NCBI RefSeq assembly: GCF_900218015.1
Contig: NZ_UFQQ01000002.1
Coordinates: 254,552 to 318,551 of the forward strand
DNA length: 64,000 nucleotides
From: Rhodopseudomonas pentothenatexigens
GTDB taxonomy: Bacteria; Pseudomonadota; Alphaproteobacteria; Rhizobiales; Xanthobacteraceae
Reading direction: 5' to 3'
Positions within the stretch are counted from its first letter, which is position 1. The number at the start of each line of letters is the position of its first letter. The notes under the pieces were generated by a model that worked only from the letters and a program-made list of their open reading frames with translations, was not told the DNA's origin and searched no databases. Positions 18,606 to 27,674 of this stretch are shown here, piece after piece. A program made the position numbers and the translations under genes.

Positions 18606-18637
18606 TGGCGGCGACGCACGACAAATCATTTTGCAAC

Positions 18638-18738
18638 GTCATTCCGGGGCGCGCGCAAAGCGCGCGAACCCGGAATCTCGATGTGCTCTGAATTTCTGGA
18701 TTCCGGGTCTGCGCCCTGCGGGCGCATCCCGGAATGAC
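18638..18738. repeat. Palindromic element, family C
   Basis: A 101 bp element from GTCATTCCGGGGCGCGC to CATCCCGGAATGAC, lying between the dehydratase and the first SDR gene of the plus-strand operon. Confidence 0.9.
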
Positions 18739-18774
18739 AGCCAAGAGAGCTACGCGAACTAACGAGGGGAAAAC

Positions 18775-19509
18775 ATGTCCGACCGCCTGAAAGGCAAACG
18801 CGCGTTCGTCACCGCGGCGGCGGCGGGGATCGGGCGGGCGTCGGCGATCGCGTTCGTGCGCGAGGGCGCCGAGGTATTCGCCACCGATATCGACGAGACC
18901 GGGCTGGCCTCGCTCGCCGAGCACGGCATTGCGCGCACCGCCAAGCTCGACGTCCGCGACACCGCCGCGGTGGAGGCGATCGCCCGGGAGGCCGGCACCG
19001 TCGACATCCTGCTCAACGCCGCCGGCTTCGTGCATCACGGCACGGTGCTCGACTGCTCGGATACGGATTGGGACTTCTCGTTCGACCTCAACGTCAAGTC
19101 GATGCACCGCACCATCCGCGCCTTCCTGCCCGCGATGCTGGAAGCCGGCCGCGGCTCGATCGTCAACATCTCGTCGGCCGCCGGCGTGTTCAAGGCGGCG
19201 CCGAACCGCTACGTCTACGGTGCCACCAAGGCGGCCGTCGCGGCGCTGACCCGCGCCGTCGCGGTGGATTTCATCACCCGCGGCATCCGCTGCAACGCGA
19301 TCTGCCCGGGCACGATCGAAACCCCGTCGATGGTCGGCCGCGCCGCCGCGCTCGGACCGCAGGGCCGCGAGATGTTCGTGTCGCGCCAGCCGATGGGCCG
19401 GCTCGGCAACGCCGAAGAGATCGCCGCGCTGGCGGTGTACCTCGCCTCGGACGAAAGCGCGTTCACCACCGGCGTCGCCCACATCATCGACGGCGGCTGG
19501 ACGTTGTGA
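18775..19509 (+). CDS. SDR-family dehydrogenase (DHRS6/2-keto-3-deoxy-fuconate dehydrogenase-like)
   Basis: A 244-residue classical short-chain dehydrogenase. The nucleotide-binding motif is TAAAAGIG (residues 13-20), in which the usual first Gly is Ala, as in the DHRS6/BDH2 group. NISSAAG and YVYGATK supply the catalytic Ser, Tyr and Lys. Bacterial members of this group oxidise hydroxy acids such as 2-keto-3-deoxy-L-fuconate. It follows the sugar-acid dehydratase by 169 bases (with a palindromic element between), so oxidation of the dehydratase product is a reasonable inference. The start ATG follows GAGGGGAAAAC. Confidence 0.85.
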   Translation: MSDRLKGKRAFVTAAAAGIGRASAIAFVREGAEVFATDIDETGLASLAEHGIARTAKLDVRDTAAVEAIAREAGTVDILLNAAGFVHHGTVLDCSDTDWDFSFDLNVKSMHRTIRAFLPAMLEAGRGSIVNISSAAGVFKAAPNRYVYGATKAAVAALTRAVAVDFITRGIRCNAICPGTIETPSMVGRAAALGPQGREMFVSRQPMGRLGNAEEIAALAVYLASDESAFTTGVAHIIDGGWTL

Positions 19510-19531
19510 ATACGCCACGCCGACTACGCGA

Positions 19532-19641
19532 CCTCATCCTGAGGAGGCTGCGCAGCAGCCGTCTCGAAGGATGAGCCAAGGGAGGCAAGGCCGTGCCACC
19601 TCATGGTTCGAGACGGCGCTTCGCGCCTCCTCACCATGAGG
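19532..19641. repeat. Palindromic element, family A
   Basis: A 110 bp element between the two SDR genes. The first hairpin is CCTCATCCTGAGGAGGCTGC...GTCTCGAAGGATG. The second runs from CTCATGGTTCGAGACGGCGC to GCGCCTCCTCACCATGAGG. Confidence 0.9.
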
Positions 19642-19672
19642 AGCCGGATCGAGCAGCAAGGATGATACTGCC

Positions 19673-20422
19673 ATGAACAGCATCGACCTCAACCATCGCT
19701 GCGCCGTGGTCACCGGCGGCGCGCAGGGCATCGGGCGGGCGATCGCGGAGCGGTTCGTCGCGTCCGGTGCCAAGGTGGCGCTGTGGGATCACGACGTCGC
19801 GCTGGCGGAGAAGACCGCCAAGGAGATCGGCGACGACGTCGCGATCGCCGTGGCGGTCGACGTCACCGATCCGGCTGCGGTCGATCGCGCCCGTGACGCG
19901 ACGCTGCAGGTGTTCGGCAAGATCGACATCCTGGTCAACAATGCCGGCATCGCGGGGGTCAACAAGACGGTGTGGGAGACCGATTACGCCGAATGGCAGC
20001 GGGTGCTGAAGCTCAATCTCGACGGCCCGTTCCTGTGCTGCAGGTCGATCGTGCCGTTGATGATCGCGCACAAATACGGCCGCATCGTCAACATCGCCTC
20101 GATCGCCGGCAAGGAAGGCAACCCCAACGCCGCGCACTACTCGGCCTCGAAGGCCGGGGTGATCGCGCTGACCAAATCGCTCGGCAAGGAGCTGGCCGCC
20201 TACGACATCGCCGTCAACGCAGTGACGCCGGCCGCGGCCCGCACCGCGATCTTCGACCAGATGACGCAGCAGCATATCGACTTCATGCTGTCGAAAATCC
20301 CGAAGGGCCGGTTCGTGCTGGTCGAGGAAGTCGCCGCGCTGGTGGCGTGGCTGGCCTCGGAAGACTGTGCGTTCTCCACCGGCGCGGTGTTCGACATCTC
20401 CGGCGGCCGCGCGACGTATTGA
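19673..20422 (+). CDS. SDR-family NAD(P)-dependent oxidoreductase
   Basis: A 249-residue classical SDR with TGGAQGIG near residues 14-21, NNAGIAG near 88, NIASIAGKEGN, and the YSASKAG active-site motif; the C-terminus is FDISGGRATY. The sequence is close to the FabG/gluconate-dehydrogenase group. In this operon, after an aldonate dehydratase and another SDR, it is more likely a sugar or sugar-acid dehydrogenase than a fatty acid enzyme. It may supply the aldonate from the imported sugar. It is the last gene before the repeat-rich gap at 20423-21421. Confidence 0.85.
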   Translation: MNSIDLNHRCAVVTGGAQGIGRAIAERFVASGAKVALWDHDVALAEKTAKEIGDDVAIAVAVDVTDPAAVDRARDATLQVFGKIDILVNNAGIAGVNKTVWETDYAEWQRVLKLNLDGPFLCCRSIVPLMIAHKYGRIVNIASIAGKEGNPNAAHYSASKAGVIALTKSLGKELAAYDIAVNAVTPAAARTAIFDQMTQQHIDFMLSKIPKGRFVLVEEVAALVAWLASEDCAFSTGAVFDISGGRATY

Positions 20423-20454
20423 TGGGGCCCCTGGGCGAGCACCCGCCCCACGCC

Positions 20455-20492
20455 GTCATTCCGGGGCGCGCGCAGCGCGAACCCGGAATCCA
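20455..20492. repeat. Half copy of palindromic family C
   Basis: The left half only (GTCATTCCGGGGCGCGCGC to AACCCGGAATCCA). It marks the start of a gene-free 999 base stretch (20423-21421) that consists almost entirely of repeats. Another left half is at 21131-21167. Confidence 0.85.
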
Positions 20493-20549
20493 GCGATGTT
20501 CTGCGTGCCGAGCGAAAGCCCTGCTCCGTGCCCGAACGTGTCTCCCCAC

Positions 20550-20647
20550 GTCATCCCCGCGCAGGCGGGGATCCAGTATCCCAGGGCGTCGATGATCAAC
20601 ACGAAGGCTCTGCAATACTGGTTCGCCCGCCTGCGCGGGCGATGACG
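20550..20647. repeat. Palindromic family D, copy 1 of 4
   Basis: A 98 bp unit opening GTCATCCCCGCGCAGGCGGG and closing CGCCTGCGCGGGCGATGACG, with a conserved non-palindromic core (GATCCAGTATCCCAGGGCG, then ATGATCAACACGAAGGCTC). The flanking sequence up to copy 2 is repeated before copy 3, giving a period of 187-188 bp. Confidence 0.93.
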
Positions 20648-20736
20648 GCTTTTGTCAGTGGTGTTCGTCGTTTCGGGCATCGCCACAGGCGACGGCACGC
20701 GAAAGCCCTGCTTCGTGGGCGAAAACTTCTCCCCAC

Positions 20737-20834
20737 GTCATCCCCGCGCAGGCGGGGATCCAGTATCCCAGGGCGTCGATGATCAACACGAAGACTCTGC
20801 AATACTGGTTCGCCCGCCTGCGCGGGCGATGACG
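20737..20834. repeat. Palindromic family D, copy 2 of 4
   Basis: Offset 187 bases from copy 1. It differs in the core by GAAGACTC for GAAGGCTC. The roughly 90 base spacer after it (GTCAGTAGTGTTCGTCGTT...) is a near copy of the spacer after copy 1, so the repeat unit is spacer plus palindrome. Confidence 0.93.
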
Positions 20835-20924
20835 ACATTTGTCAGTAGTGTTCGTCGTTCCGGGCATCGGCCACGGGCGACGGCGCGCGAAAGCCTCGCT
20901 TCATGCCCAAACGTGTCTCCCCCT

Positions 20925-21102
20925 GTCATCCCCGCGCAGGCGGGGATCCAGTATCCCAGGGCGTCGATGATCAACACGAAGGCTCTGCAATACTGGTTCG
21001 CCCGCCTGCGCGGGCGATGACGGTCGTTGTTGATGACGGTCGTTGGTCATTGCCCGCGTCGGATTCCGGGTTCGCGAGCTTTCGCTCGCGCCCCGGAATG
21101 AC
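20925..21102. repeat. Family D copy 3 plus half family C, left copy of a 178 bp duplication
   Basis: The D unit at 20925-21022 is followed by a TGATGACGGTCGTTGG spacer and a right-half C element ending CCCCGGAATGAC. The whole segment recurs exactly 300 bases downstream (21225-21402) with a single visible mismatch, near 21086/21386. Confidence 0.93.
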
Positions 21103-21130
21103 CGCGCAGGGAACGTGATCCTCCCACAAC

Positions 21131-21167
21131 GTCATTCCGGGGCGCGCGCAGCGCGAACCCGGAATCC
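21131..21167. repeat. Half copy of palindromic family C (left half)
   Basis: GTCATTCCGGGGCGCGCGC to GAACCCGGAATCC; near identical to 20455-20492. It lies between the two copies of the 178 bp duplication. Confidence 0.85.
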
Positions 21168-21224
21168 CGAGATGTTCTGCGTGCCGCGCGAAGCCCTGCT
21201 TCGTGGGCAAAAAAATCTCCCCCT

Positions 21225-21402
21225 GTCATCCCCGCGCAGGCGGGGATCCAGTATCCCAGGGCGTCGATGATCAACACGAAGGCTCTGCAATACTGGTTCG
21301 CCCGCCTGCGCGGGCGATGACGGTCGTTGTTGATGACGGTCGTTGGTCATTGCCCGCGTCGGATTCCGGGTTCGCGAGCTTTCGCGCGCGCCCCGGAATG
21401 AC
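21225..21402. repeat. Family D copy 4 plus half family C, right copy of the 178 bp duplication
   Basis: Almost identical to 20925-21102 at an offset of exactly 300 bases. The match ends just after CCCCGGAATGAC; beyond that the sequences diverge. It ends 20 bases before the TonB-like stop codon. Confidence 0.93.
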
Positions 21403-21421
21403 GGCGCTGGAACGTGGTCCC

Positions 21422-22216
21422 CTACCCCTTCCCCTTGGTCCGGAAGATCACCGGCAGGCTGAAGGTCAGGCCTTCGTCGGCGATCAGCGGCGGCGGGGCC
21501 GGGACCGGGTCGGAGCGCTTGATCATGTCGAGCGCGGCTTGATCGAACGCCGGATCGCCCGAGCCTTCGACGATCTTCATCGACAGCACGTGACCGACCC
21601 GGTCGAGCTCGAAGCCGACCACGATCCGCACGTTCTTCTGCGCGGCGTCCTTCGGGTAGCGCTTGTGCTTGTCGAGATAGGCCACCAGCTCCTTCTGCCA
21701 GGTGGCGCGGATTCGGGCGGCGGCCTTGCCGACGCCCTGCGCCGGCGCCACCGAGCGCGGACCTTCCTTGGCGGCCTCGTTGCTCGGCATCGCAGTGGCC
21801 TCTGCGGCGACCGACTCGGTCGAGGCCTGCTGCTGTTGCTGCGCTTTTTCCTTCTGCTCCTCGTCGACCTTCTTCGGTGTCTCGGTGGTTACGACGCGGT
21901 CCGGCTCTTCGGTCTCCTGCGGCGTGTCCTTCGGCAGGTCGCTCTCGTGCACCTCGGCCTTCTGCTCGTTGAGCGCCGGCGAGGCCATCGACGCCTCGGT
22001 GTCCGGCCCCGGCGGTAGGTCCGACGCCTCGACCTTCGGCGACATCATCTCGACGCCGACCTCGATCGCCGGCGCGCCGAGCGCGTCGTCGTCGGCCTCC
22101 TCCGGCATGCCGACCAGCGCCAGCGCGGCGCCGCCGACGTGCAGCGCCACCGCGCCGACGGCGGCCATCAGCCAAAGCCGGTAGGAACCATTGCGTTCGA
22201 AATCAGTGTCCGACAT
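21422..22216 (-). CDS. tonB: TonB-like energy transducer
   Basis: A 264-residue protein with a single N-terminal membrane anchor (LWLMAAVGAVALHVGGAALAL, about residues 14-34). A long acidic, Glu/Pro/Gln-rich periplasmic linker follows, with a run of five Gln near residue 126. The C-terminal TonB domain (about 165-260) contains YLDKHKRYPKDA and VVGFELDRVGHVLSM, which match the family. It couples the proton gradient, via ExbB/ExbD, to the outer-membrane receptor encoded upstream. The gene is last in the minus-strand order receptor, piuC, exbB, exbD, tonB, with 114 bases after exbD. The stop is next to the repeat region. Confidence 0.92.
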   Translation of the reverse strand: MSDTDFERNGSYRLWLMAAVGAVALHVGGAALALVGMPEEADDDALGAPAIEVGVEMMSPKVEASDLPPGPDTEASMASPALNEQKAEVHESDLPKDTPQETEEPDRVVTTETPKKVDEEQKEKAQQQQQASTESVAAEATAMPSNEAAKEGPRSVAPAQGVGKAAARIRATWQKELVAYLDKHKRYPKDAAQKNVRIVVGFELDRVGHVLSMKIVEGSGDPAFDQAALDMIKRSDPVPAPPPLIADEGLTFSLPVIFRTKGKG

Positions 22217-22330
22217 GTCTTCAAAATCTTATCGAAACGGGGCCGCGGCGTCATCGCCCGCGAAGCGCGGAAAATCCCGTCACGCCGCACGCGAGTTTAG
22301 AAGAACTCCAAGATGCCGCGACGGCGCCGC

Positions 22331-22780
22331 TCAATTGCCGTCGGGCTTGGCGCCAGGCACCGCTTCCAGCGCCACCAGCTTGATCTTGGCGTAGCCACCG
22401 GCCCGCAGCATCTCCAGCACCTCCATCAGCTCGCCGTAAGGCACGGCGCGATCGGCACGCAGGAAAATGAAGCGGTCTTTGGTCATGTCCGGCATGGTGT
22501 CCAGCGTCTTCACCAGATCGACGCGCTTGACCTGGTTCTCGCCGATCGCCACCGCGAGGTCGGACTTGATGCTGACATAGGTCGGCTTGTCCGGCTTCTT
22601 CTGCGGCGTGGCGCTGGAGGTCGGCAGGCTGACCGGCAGGTCGACCGTCGACAACGGCGCCGCCACCATGAAGATGATCAGCAGCACCAGCATCACGTCG
22701 ATGAACGGCGTGACGTTGATCTCGTGGGTCTCGTCGAAATCGTCGTCGAGATCGTCGGAATTGCCGAGCGAGACAGCCAT
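22331..22780 (-). CDS. exbD: ExbD, TonB-system proton channel subunit
   Basis: A 149-residue protein with one N-terminal membrane segment (PFIDVMLVLLIIFMVAAPL). The Asp in FIDVML is the conserved proton-carrying residue of ExbD/TolR. The periplasmic domain includes DRAVPYGELMEVLEMLRAGG. With ExbB it forms the inner-membrane motor that powers TonB. Its start is 3 bases after the exbB stop. Confidence 0.95.
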   Translation of the reverse strand: MAVSLGNSDDLDDDFDETHEINVTPFIDVMLVLLIIFMVAAPLSTVDLPVSLPTSSATPQKKPDKPTYVSIKSDLAVAIGENQVKRVDLVKTLDTMPDMTKDRFIFLRADRAVPYGELMEVLEMLRAGGYAKIKLVALEAVPGAKPDGN

Positions 22781-22783
22781 CGC

Positions 22784-23749
22784 TCACTCCGCCGCGCGGG
22801 CGCGATGCGCGCTGCCGTGGCTGCGATCGAGATCGCGCGACAGCAGCCGGCCGGCGGCGCCCGAAGCCCGGGCGACCAGTTCGAGGTAGACTTTGATCTC
22901 GCGCGAGAAGTGATTGTAGATGATCACCGCCGGGATCGCGGCGACGAGACCGATCGCGGTGGCGAGCAGCGCTTCGGCGATGCCGGGTGCGACCACCGCG
23001 AGGTTGGTGGTCTGCGACTTCGATATGCCGATGAAGCTGTTCATGATGCCCCACACCGTGCCGAACAGGCCGATGAACGGGGCGGTGGCGCCGATGGTGG
23101 CGAGAAAGCCCATGCCGCGCCGCATGTGCCGCGCTTCGGCGCGGACGTATTCGCTGAACGACGACGCCGCGCGCTCCTTGATGCCGTCGTCGCTCGACAG
23201 CCCGGCCGACAGTTTCGCCTCGCGCAACGCGGCGGCGAGCAGCATCGACAGCACGCTGTGCTTGTCGCCGAGCGCCATCTGCGCCTCGGCGAGCGAACGC
23301 GCCTCTGCGATCTTCTTCAGCGAACGACGCAGCCGGAAACGGGCGCGACCGAGTTCGACTTTCTTGGCGATGAAGATCGTCCAGGTGATCACAGACGAGA
23401 CGGCCAGACCGACCATCACGATTTGAACGATGATGTCGGCGTTGAGGAACATCGTCCACGGCGACAGTTCCGACAGGCCCGGCACCACGCTGCCCGGGGC
23501 GTGGCCCGCTTCCGGCAACGCCTGCGTCGCGGCCGGCTCGGCCGTGCTCGCAGCCGGAGCAGCGCTGATCGCCGGGACGGCTGCAGGTGCGGCCGTCGGC
23601 TGCGACGGCGCAGTCGCGCTCGGCGTCGGTGCGGTGGCGCTCGGCGGCGAAGCGGCGGGAGCCTGCTGCGCGAACAAGGGTGCGGGCGGCGCCAGCAGCG
23701 CCAATGCGATTACGGCAACGCCGATCGATCGGAAGTTCAACATCTTCAT
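22784..23749 (-). CDS. exbB: ExbB, TonB-system proton channel subunit
   Basis: A 321-residue protein with a signal-like N-terminus and an Ala/Pro/Thr-rich periplasmic extension (about residues 25-85), a common feature of alphaproteobacterial ExbB. Three membrane segments follow, with the MotA/TolQ/ExbB signature in [19 protein letters not shown] and the channel motif [20 protein letters not shown]. The ATG overlaps the stop of the piuC-like gene (23746-23749, ATGA), and the exbD start follows by 3 bases. Expression is therefore tightly linked to iron uptake genes rather than being a stand-alone Tol system. Confidence 0.95.
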   Translation of the reverse strand: MKMLNFRSIGVAVIALALLAPPAPLFAQQAPAASPPSATAPTPSATAPSQPTAAPAAVPAISAAPAASTAEPAATQALPEAGHAPGSVVPGLSELSPWTMFLNADIIVQIVMVGLAVSSVITWTIFIAKKVELGRARFRLRRSLKKIAEARSLAEAQMALGDKHSVLSMLLAAALREAKLSAGLSSDDGIKERAASSFSEYVRAEARHMRRGMGFLATIGATAPFIGLFGTVWGIMNSFIGISKSQTTNLAVVAPGIAEALLATAIGLVAAIPAVIIYNHFSREIKVYLELVARASGAAGRLLSRDLDRSHGSAHRARAAE

Positions 23750-24435
23750 ACTTCGGCCCAGTAGCGGATGAGGTTGTGATAGATACCGGTCAATTTGACC
23801 GTTTCAGGGTCATCGCGTCCCAGCCGCTCGACAAGGGCCTGAATGGCGGTGTCGAGATCGTAGATCATGCTGCGCGCCTGTGCGTCACGTATCATGCTCT
23901 GCAGCCAGAAGAAAGACGCCACCCGTGCACCGCGCGTGACCGGGGTCACCATGTGCAGGCTGGTGGACGGGTACAGCACGGCATCGCCCGCGGGCAGCTT
24001 GACCTCGTGCGAGCCGTAGGTGTCTTCGATCACCAGTTCGCCGCCGTCGTATTCGTCGGGCTCGGCCAGGAACAAGGTGATCGACAGATCGGTGCGGATG
24101 CGCAGCCCGGTGAGATGATCGCCGCGCACCGCGTTGTCGACGTGGATGCCGAAATGATGCCCGCTCGATGCCGCGTAGCGGTTGAACAGCGGCGGGAAGA
24201 TCTGCAGCGGCACCGCGGCGGATACGAATTTCGGGTTCGACGTCAGCGCCGATACGATCCGCCGGCCGAGCGCACGCGACAGCTCGCCGTCCGGCGGCAA
24301 TTGCTCGTTGCGCTTGACCATCGCCGACTGCGCGCCGGCGGTGGAGCGGCCGTCCTCCCATTCCGCCGCGTCCATCAGGCGGCGGAATTCCGCCACCTCG
24401 GACTTCGGCAGGACCTCGGGTATGCAGACCAGCAT
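23746..24435 (-). CDS. Fe(II)/2-oxoglutarate-dependent PKHD-type hydroxylase (PiuC/YbiX family)
   Basis: A 229-residue prolyl-4-hydroxylase-like dioxygenase. The iron ligands can be placed: His and Asp in [10 protein letters not shown], the second His in [11 protein letters not shown], and an Arg (TRGARVAS) for 2-oxoglutarate. The sequence matches the PiuC/YbiX group, whose genes are regularly beside TonB-dependent catecholate receptors (Fiu, PiuA). Its substrate is not established; modification of a siderophore or of iron-uptake components is the usual suggestion. It lies between the receptor gene (25 bases) and exbB (4 base overlap). Confidence 0.92.
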   Translation of the reverse strand: MLVCIPEVLPKSEVAEFRRLMDAAEWEDGRSTAGAQSAMVKRNEQLPPDGELSRALGRRIVSALTSNPKFVSAAVPLQIFPPLFNRYAASSGHHFGIHVDNAVRGDHLTGLRIRTDLSITLFLAEPDEYDGGELVIEDTYGSHEVKLPAGDAVLYPSTSLHMVTPVTRGARVASFFWLQSMIRDAQARSMIYDLDTAIQALVERLGRDDPETVKLTGIYHNLIRYWAEV

Positions 24436-24460
24436 GGCCGCTCCAATTCCCGCGACGCGC

Positions 24461-26845
24461 TTACAGCGCGCCGCGCAGCGTCAGCCAGACCGAACGGCCG
24501 GGCGCGATGAAAACGAACGGCGAGTTCGAACGATAGAACGCGTCGTAATAGGTGGTGTTGAAGATGTTGTTGACCGACAACTTGGCGGTCATGTGTTTGT
24601 CGACTTTGAATTCGACAGAACTGTCGAACCGCCAATGTTCGGGCAGCACGTTGCCGTTGATCGCCGCGAAGGTGCCGCCGTAGATCTTGGAGGCGTACAC
24701 CGCCTGCCCGCCGACCTCCCAGTGGTCGTCCAACTTGTACTTGGACAGCAGGTTGAACGACTGATGGGCGATGTTGGCGAGCTGCGCGCCGACCGAATTC
24801 GGATCGATCGACTGCAGCACCTTGCTTTCCATCAGCACCAGGCCGCCGAACACGCTCCAGCGGTCGGTGACCTTGCCGGCGACTTCGAGATCGATGCCGC
24901 GGACGCGATAGACGCCGGTCGACAGGATGTTGCTGCCGACGGTCTCGCGGGCGTTCGACTTCTGGGTTTCGAACAGCGACGCGGTCACGAGCAGCCGGCG
25001 GTCGAACAGTTCCCATTTGGTGCCGACTTCCGCCGCCCTGTTCATTTCCGGCGGCAGCGCCTGGAACGTGGTGTTGTTGACGACGAGGCCGCCATAGGCG
25101 GTGCCCGAAGCGTCGAGTTCGGCGCCGACCGGGTTGGTCGAGGTCGCATAGGCGGCGTACAGGCTGCCGTAGGGCAGCGGCTTCACCACGGCGCCGAGAT
25201 TGTAGTTCCACATCCCCGACTGCACACCGGTCGACGCGGTCCGGTTCTCGCCCTTGATGTCGTAATCGTCGTAGCGCACGCCGCCGTTGAGGATGACGAC
25301 GTCGTTCCAGTTCGCCGTCTCGATCAGATAAGCCGACTTGGTATCGACGGTGATGTAGGTCGGATTGTAGGCGCGCTGCGGCGAGGTGGCGAATTCGAGC
25401 GTATTCGGCGGATTGAGCAGCGGCACGATCACGCGGCCGCCGGTCTGGAAGCCGGCGAGTTCCGAAGTCAGCCCCGCATAGGTGTCGCGCATCACGCTTT
25501 CGCGCGAGATCTCGGCGCCGCCGACCATGGTGTGCTTCACCCCGCCGGTGTCGAACTTGTAGGTCAGGTCGGTCTGGTTGGCGAGCACGTCGGTGGTCTG
25601 ATAGCGGCTCTGCGACGCCAGCGAGACCGTGGTGGCGGTCGGGTTGCTCGGCAGCGTGCCGATATAGTCGAGCACCGAATGGGCGGCGCGCGAGCGGTTG
25701 GTCAGGGTCAGGTCCGGCGTGATCGCGAACTCGCCGGTGACCGTGCCGAAATCCTGCCTGGCCTTCTGGAAGTCGCGATTGACGAAGCCGTAATAGGTCT
25801 CGCGCGGCACGTTGACGTCGGTCGAGGGCCGGCGCAGCGCGGTGTTGTAGGGCACGCCGAAATCCGGCAGGCCGTCGAGATCGGTGTGGACGTAGTTCGC
25901 CGTGACCTTGATCGCGTCGGTCGGCGTCCACTTCACCGCGGCGAGTGTGCCCCAGCGATCGTCGGTGACGAAATTGCGGCCGGCGACCTTGGCGTCCTGG
26001 TACAGGCCGTCGACGCGCACCGCCAAGGTCGGGCTCAGCACCTGGTTGACGTCGACGGTGACGCGCTTGGTGGCGTCGGTGCCGAAGGTGGTTTCCGCCT
26101 TGGTGAAGTTGCCCGCGGTGGTGGCCTGCTTGGTGACGATGTTGATGGCGCCGCCGGCGGTGCCGCGGCCCGCCATGGTCGAAGCCGGGCCGCGCAGGAT
26201 CTCGACCTGCTCGGTGAAGAAATTCTCGCGGATCGAGATCGCCGGATCGCGGATACCGTCGATGAACACGTCGTTGCGCGCGTCGAAGCCGCGAATGAAG
26301 AAGCGGTCGCCGAACGCGTTGCCGCCCTCCCCGGTGCCGAGCGTGACGCCCGCAGTGGAGCGCGCCACTTCGCGCAGCGAGGTGGCGTTCTTGTCCTCGA
26401 GCAGCTCCTTGGTCAGCACCGTCACGGTGCGCGGGGTGTTGAGCACCGGCTCGGTAAACTTGGTGCCCGACAGCCGATCGACCTTGTAGGGCGCAGCGGC
26501 ATCCGCGTAGGGGTTACGATCCGCCGACAGCGACCCGGCATTGGGAAACGGCACCGGCTGCACCTGGGTCGGCTGGGTCCGGCGCGCAGCACGGCGCAGC
26601 GCGGTGCGGGCGCGCATCTGATCGGGGGTCGGCCGCGCCGCCGCGGGCTTCGGCCGCGCCACCGGCGCATCCACCGTCACCGCCGGCAGGCTCGACTGCT
26701 GCGCCTCGGCGCCGCCGATCGAAGCCACCGCGATCATGCCGGCAACGGCCGACACTTTGCGGCCGTACGCGCCATCGAATTCCTGATCGCCCCTGCGCGT
26801 CGCTGCCTCAGCACGCAACGATCGCGGCGCCTTCGCCCCGTTCAT
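24461..26845 (-). CDS. TonB-dependent siderophore receptor (Fiu-like)
   Basis: 794 residues from MNGAKAPR at 26845. I chose this start because GGGGGCGGATT precedes it and a signal peptide ([17 protein letters not shown]) follows; the frame is open 78 bases further. After the signal comes a TonB-box-like LPAVTVDA, then a plug domain with [20 protein letters not shown] and the [15 protein letters not shown] segment. A 22-strand barrel ends in [12 protein letters not shown], the typical receptor C-terminus. It imports ferric siderophore across the outer membrane. The neighbouring piuC-like gene points to a catecholate ligand (inference). The first of five minus-strand genes ending with tonB, it is probably iron-repressed. 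Confidence 0.93.
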   Translation of the reverse strand: MNGAKAPRSLRAEAATRRGDQEFDGAYGRKVSAVAGMIAVASIGGAEAQQSSLPAVTVDAPVARPKPAAARPTPDQMRARTALRRAARRTQPTQVQPVPFPNAGSLSADRNPYADAAAPYKVDRLSGTKFTEPVLNTPRTVTVLTKELLEDKNATSLREVARSTAGVTLGTGEGGNAFGDRFFIRGFDARNDVFIDGIRDPAISIRENFFTEQVEILRGPASTMAGRGTAGGAINIVTKQATTAGNFTKAETTFGTDATKRVTVDVNQVLSPTLAVRVDGLYQDAKVAGRNFVTDDRWGTLAAVKWTPTDAIKVTANYVHTDLDGLPDFGVPYNTALRRPSTDVNVPRETYYGFVNRDFQKARQDFGTVTGEFAITPDLTLTNRSRAAHSVLDYIGTLPSNPTATTVSLASQSRYQTTDVLANQTDLTYKFDTGGVKHTMVGGAEISRESVMRDTYAGLTSELAGFQTGGRVIVPLLNPPNTLEFATSPQRAYNPTYITVDTKSAYLIETANWNDVVILNGGVRYDDYDIKGENRTASTGVQSGMWNYNLGAVVKPLPYGSLYAAYATSTNPVGAELDASGTAYGGLVVNNTTFQALPPEMNRAAEVGTKWELFDRRLLVTASLFETQKSNARETVGSNILSTGVYRVRGIDLEVAGKVTDRWSVFGGLVLMESKVLQSIDPNSVGAQLANIAHQSFNLLSKYKLDDHWEVGGQAVYASKIYGGTFAAINGNVLPEHWRFDSSVEFKVDKHMTAKLSVNNIFNTTYYDAFYRSNSPFVFIAPGRSVWLTLRGAL

Positions 26846-26964
26846 GTTAATCCGCCCCCAAGGAATGCTGTTGCTAATTACAAGCAGTCGTTGAGAGCTA
26901 TCGGCCGCGGGGTACAGGGTCAACGCACGTCGAATTACCGCGCGCTGGAATCGTTCAAGATGAT

Positions 26965-27078
26965 AACCATTCTAAGACTCGTTCCGAACATGAGCCGACC
27001 GCAGGCTTACAACCATTCAGCGCAGCGCTTGCGAAGCGAGCAACTGATCAGTCGCTCAGCAATCTGAAACGATTCTAA
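26965..27078 (-). promoter_or_regulatory. Two copies of AAC(C/G)ATTCTAA upstream of siderophore receptor, candidate iron-regulator sites
   Basis: The 11-mer AAC[C/G]ATTCTAA occurs at 26965-26975 and 27068-27078 (TTAGAATNGTT on the coding strand of the receptor). The copies are 120 and 223 bases before the receptor ATG, in an otherwise unremarkable 267 base gap. The longer context at 27063-27079 reads TTTAGAATCGTTTCAGA on the minus strand, resembling the TTTAGAA half-site of Irr-type (ICE) boxes in Bradyrhizobium relatives. The repeat is seen; the regulator is inferred. Confidence 0.45.
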
Positions 27079-27112
27079 ACTCTGCCGCGCGAGACCGCGT
27101 TGAGCTCAGCGC

Positions 27113-27358
27113 TCACGCCTTGTCGCGGCTCGGCGGCTTCATCAGCGAGAACATCTCGTCGACGGTCTGCTGCGCGGCGAGTCGGACGCGCTCGGTGTCC
27201 AACATCCCATCGATCCGGATGCCGCGGACCACCGCGCGGATCTCGTCGCGAAACTCGCTGAGAAACTGCAACGGGTCGCGCTGCTCGTTGGCGACGCGCG
27301 CGATCAGCCCGGTGATCAGAATCTGGCAGGCGATCATCCGGCCGTTGAGCTCTTCCAT
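27113..27358 (-). CDS. Hypothetical small protein, 81 aa
   Basis: I do not recognise this protein. The start at 27358 (MEELNGRMIA) is supported by a strong AGGAGGGC 3-10 bases upstream; the frame opens 78 bases earlier but without such a site. The protein is helical, with no signal peptide: an amphipathic N-terminal segment (CQILITGLIARVAN), then charged helices ending MFSLMKPPSRDKA. It is upstream of the siderophore receptor on the same strand. A related TTCTA-containing motif (27441-27451) lies 83 bases before its start, so it may belong to the same regulon. No function can be assigned. Confidence 0.6.
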   Translation of the reverse strand: MEELNGRMIACQILITGLIARVANEQRDPLQFLSEFRDEIRAVVRGIRIDGMLDTERVRLAAQQTVDEMFSLMKPPSRDKA

Positions 27359-27440
27359 GCTGCCCTCCTGCGCGGCAGCTCCATCGCACTGCCGTTTCGC
27401 GCGCGGTGATATGGCCGAGCACACTGCGACTGACAATTGG

Positions 27441-27451
27441 AACTATTCTAT
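27441..27451 (-). promoter_or_regulatory. Third copy of the AACNATTCTA motif
   Basis: AACTATTCTAT matches the two motifs before the siderophore receptor in 10 of 11 positions (counting the variable fourth base as a match). It is 83 bases upstream of the small hypothetical gene. It is also in the divergent region before the RND adaptor gene (start 27675), so either could be the target. Confidence 0.35.
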
Positions 27452-27674
27452 TCCATCGGCCGGACCGACGACGCTTGGCCTCGCGTCCTGCGATTGGCAG
27501 CTATGCGCAACTCGGCCGGCGCGGCGCGGGGCCGCGTCGCCAAATCCATGAAAGTTTAGCAATGTCATGTGGTTTGTGGTGTGCTGGCGGCGTTTGCCGG
27601 TATAGTTGCCGCCAATCAGAAATCACCGCCGCGCAGGCTGAACCGGTCGCCAGAGCCGGATCTCCGCCGGCCGA

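Noticed and set aside
16980..18629. 549-codon frame antisense to the dehydratase
   Set aside because: Antisense shadow of the IlvD/Edd gene with no motif or ribosome-binding site.
20550..21322. Regularly spaced repeats resembling a CRISPR array
   Set aside because: The units are about 98 bp with internal palindromes, periods of 187 and 300 bp, and the spacers are themselves repeated. No cas gene is nearby.
24182..27067. Long plus-strand open frame opposite the siderophore receptor
   Set aside because: Antisense shadow; the minus strand encodes an unmistakable TonB-dependent receptor.
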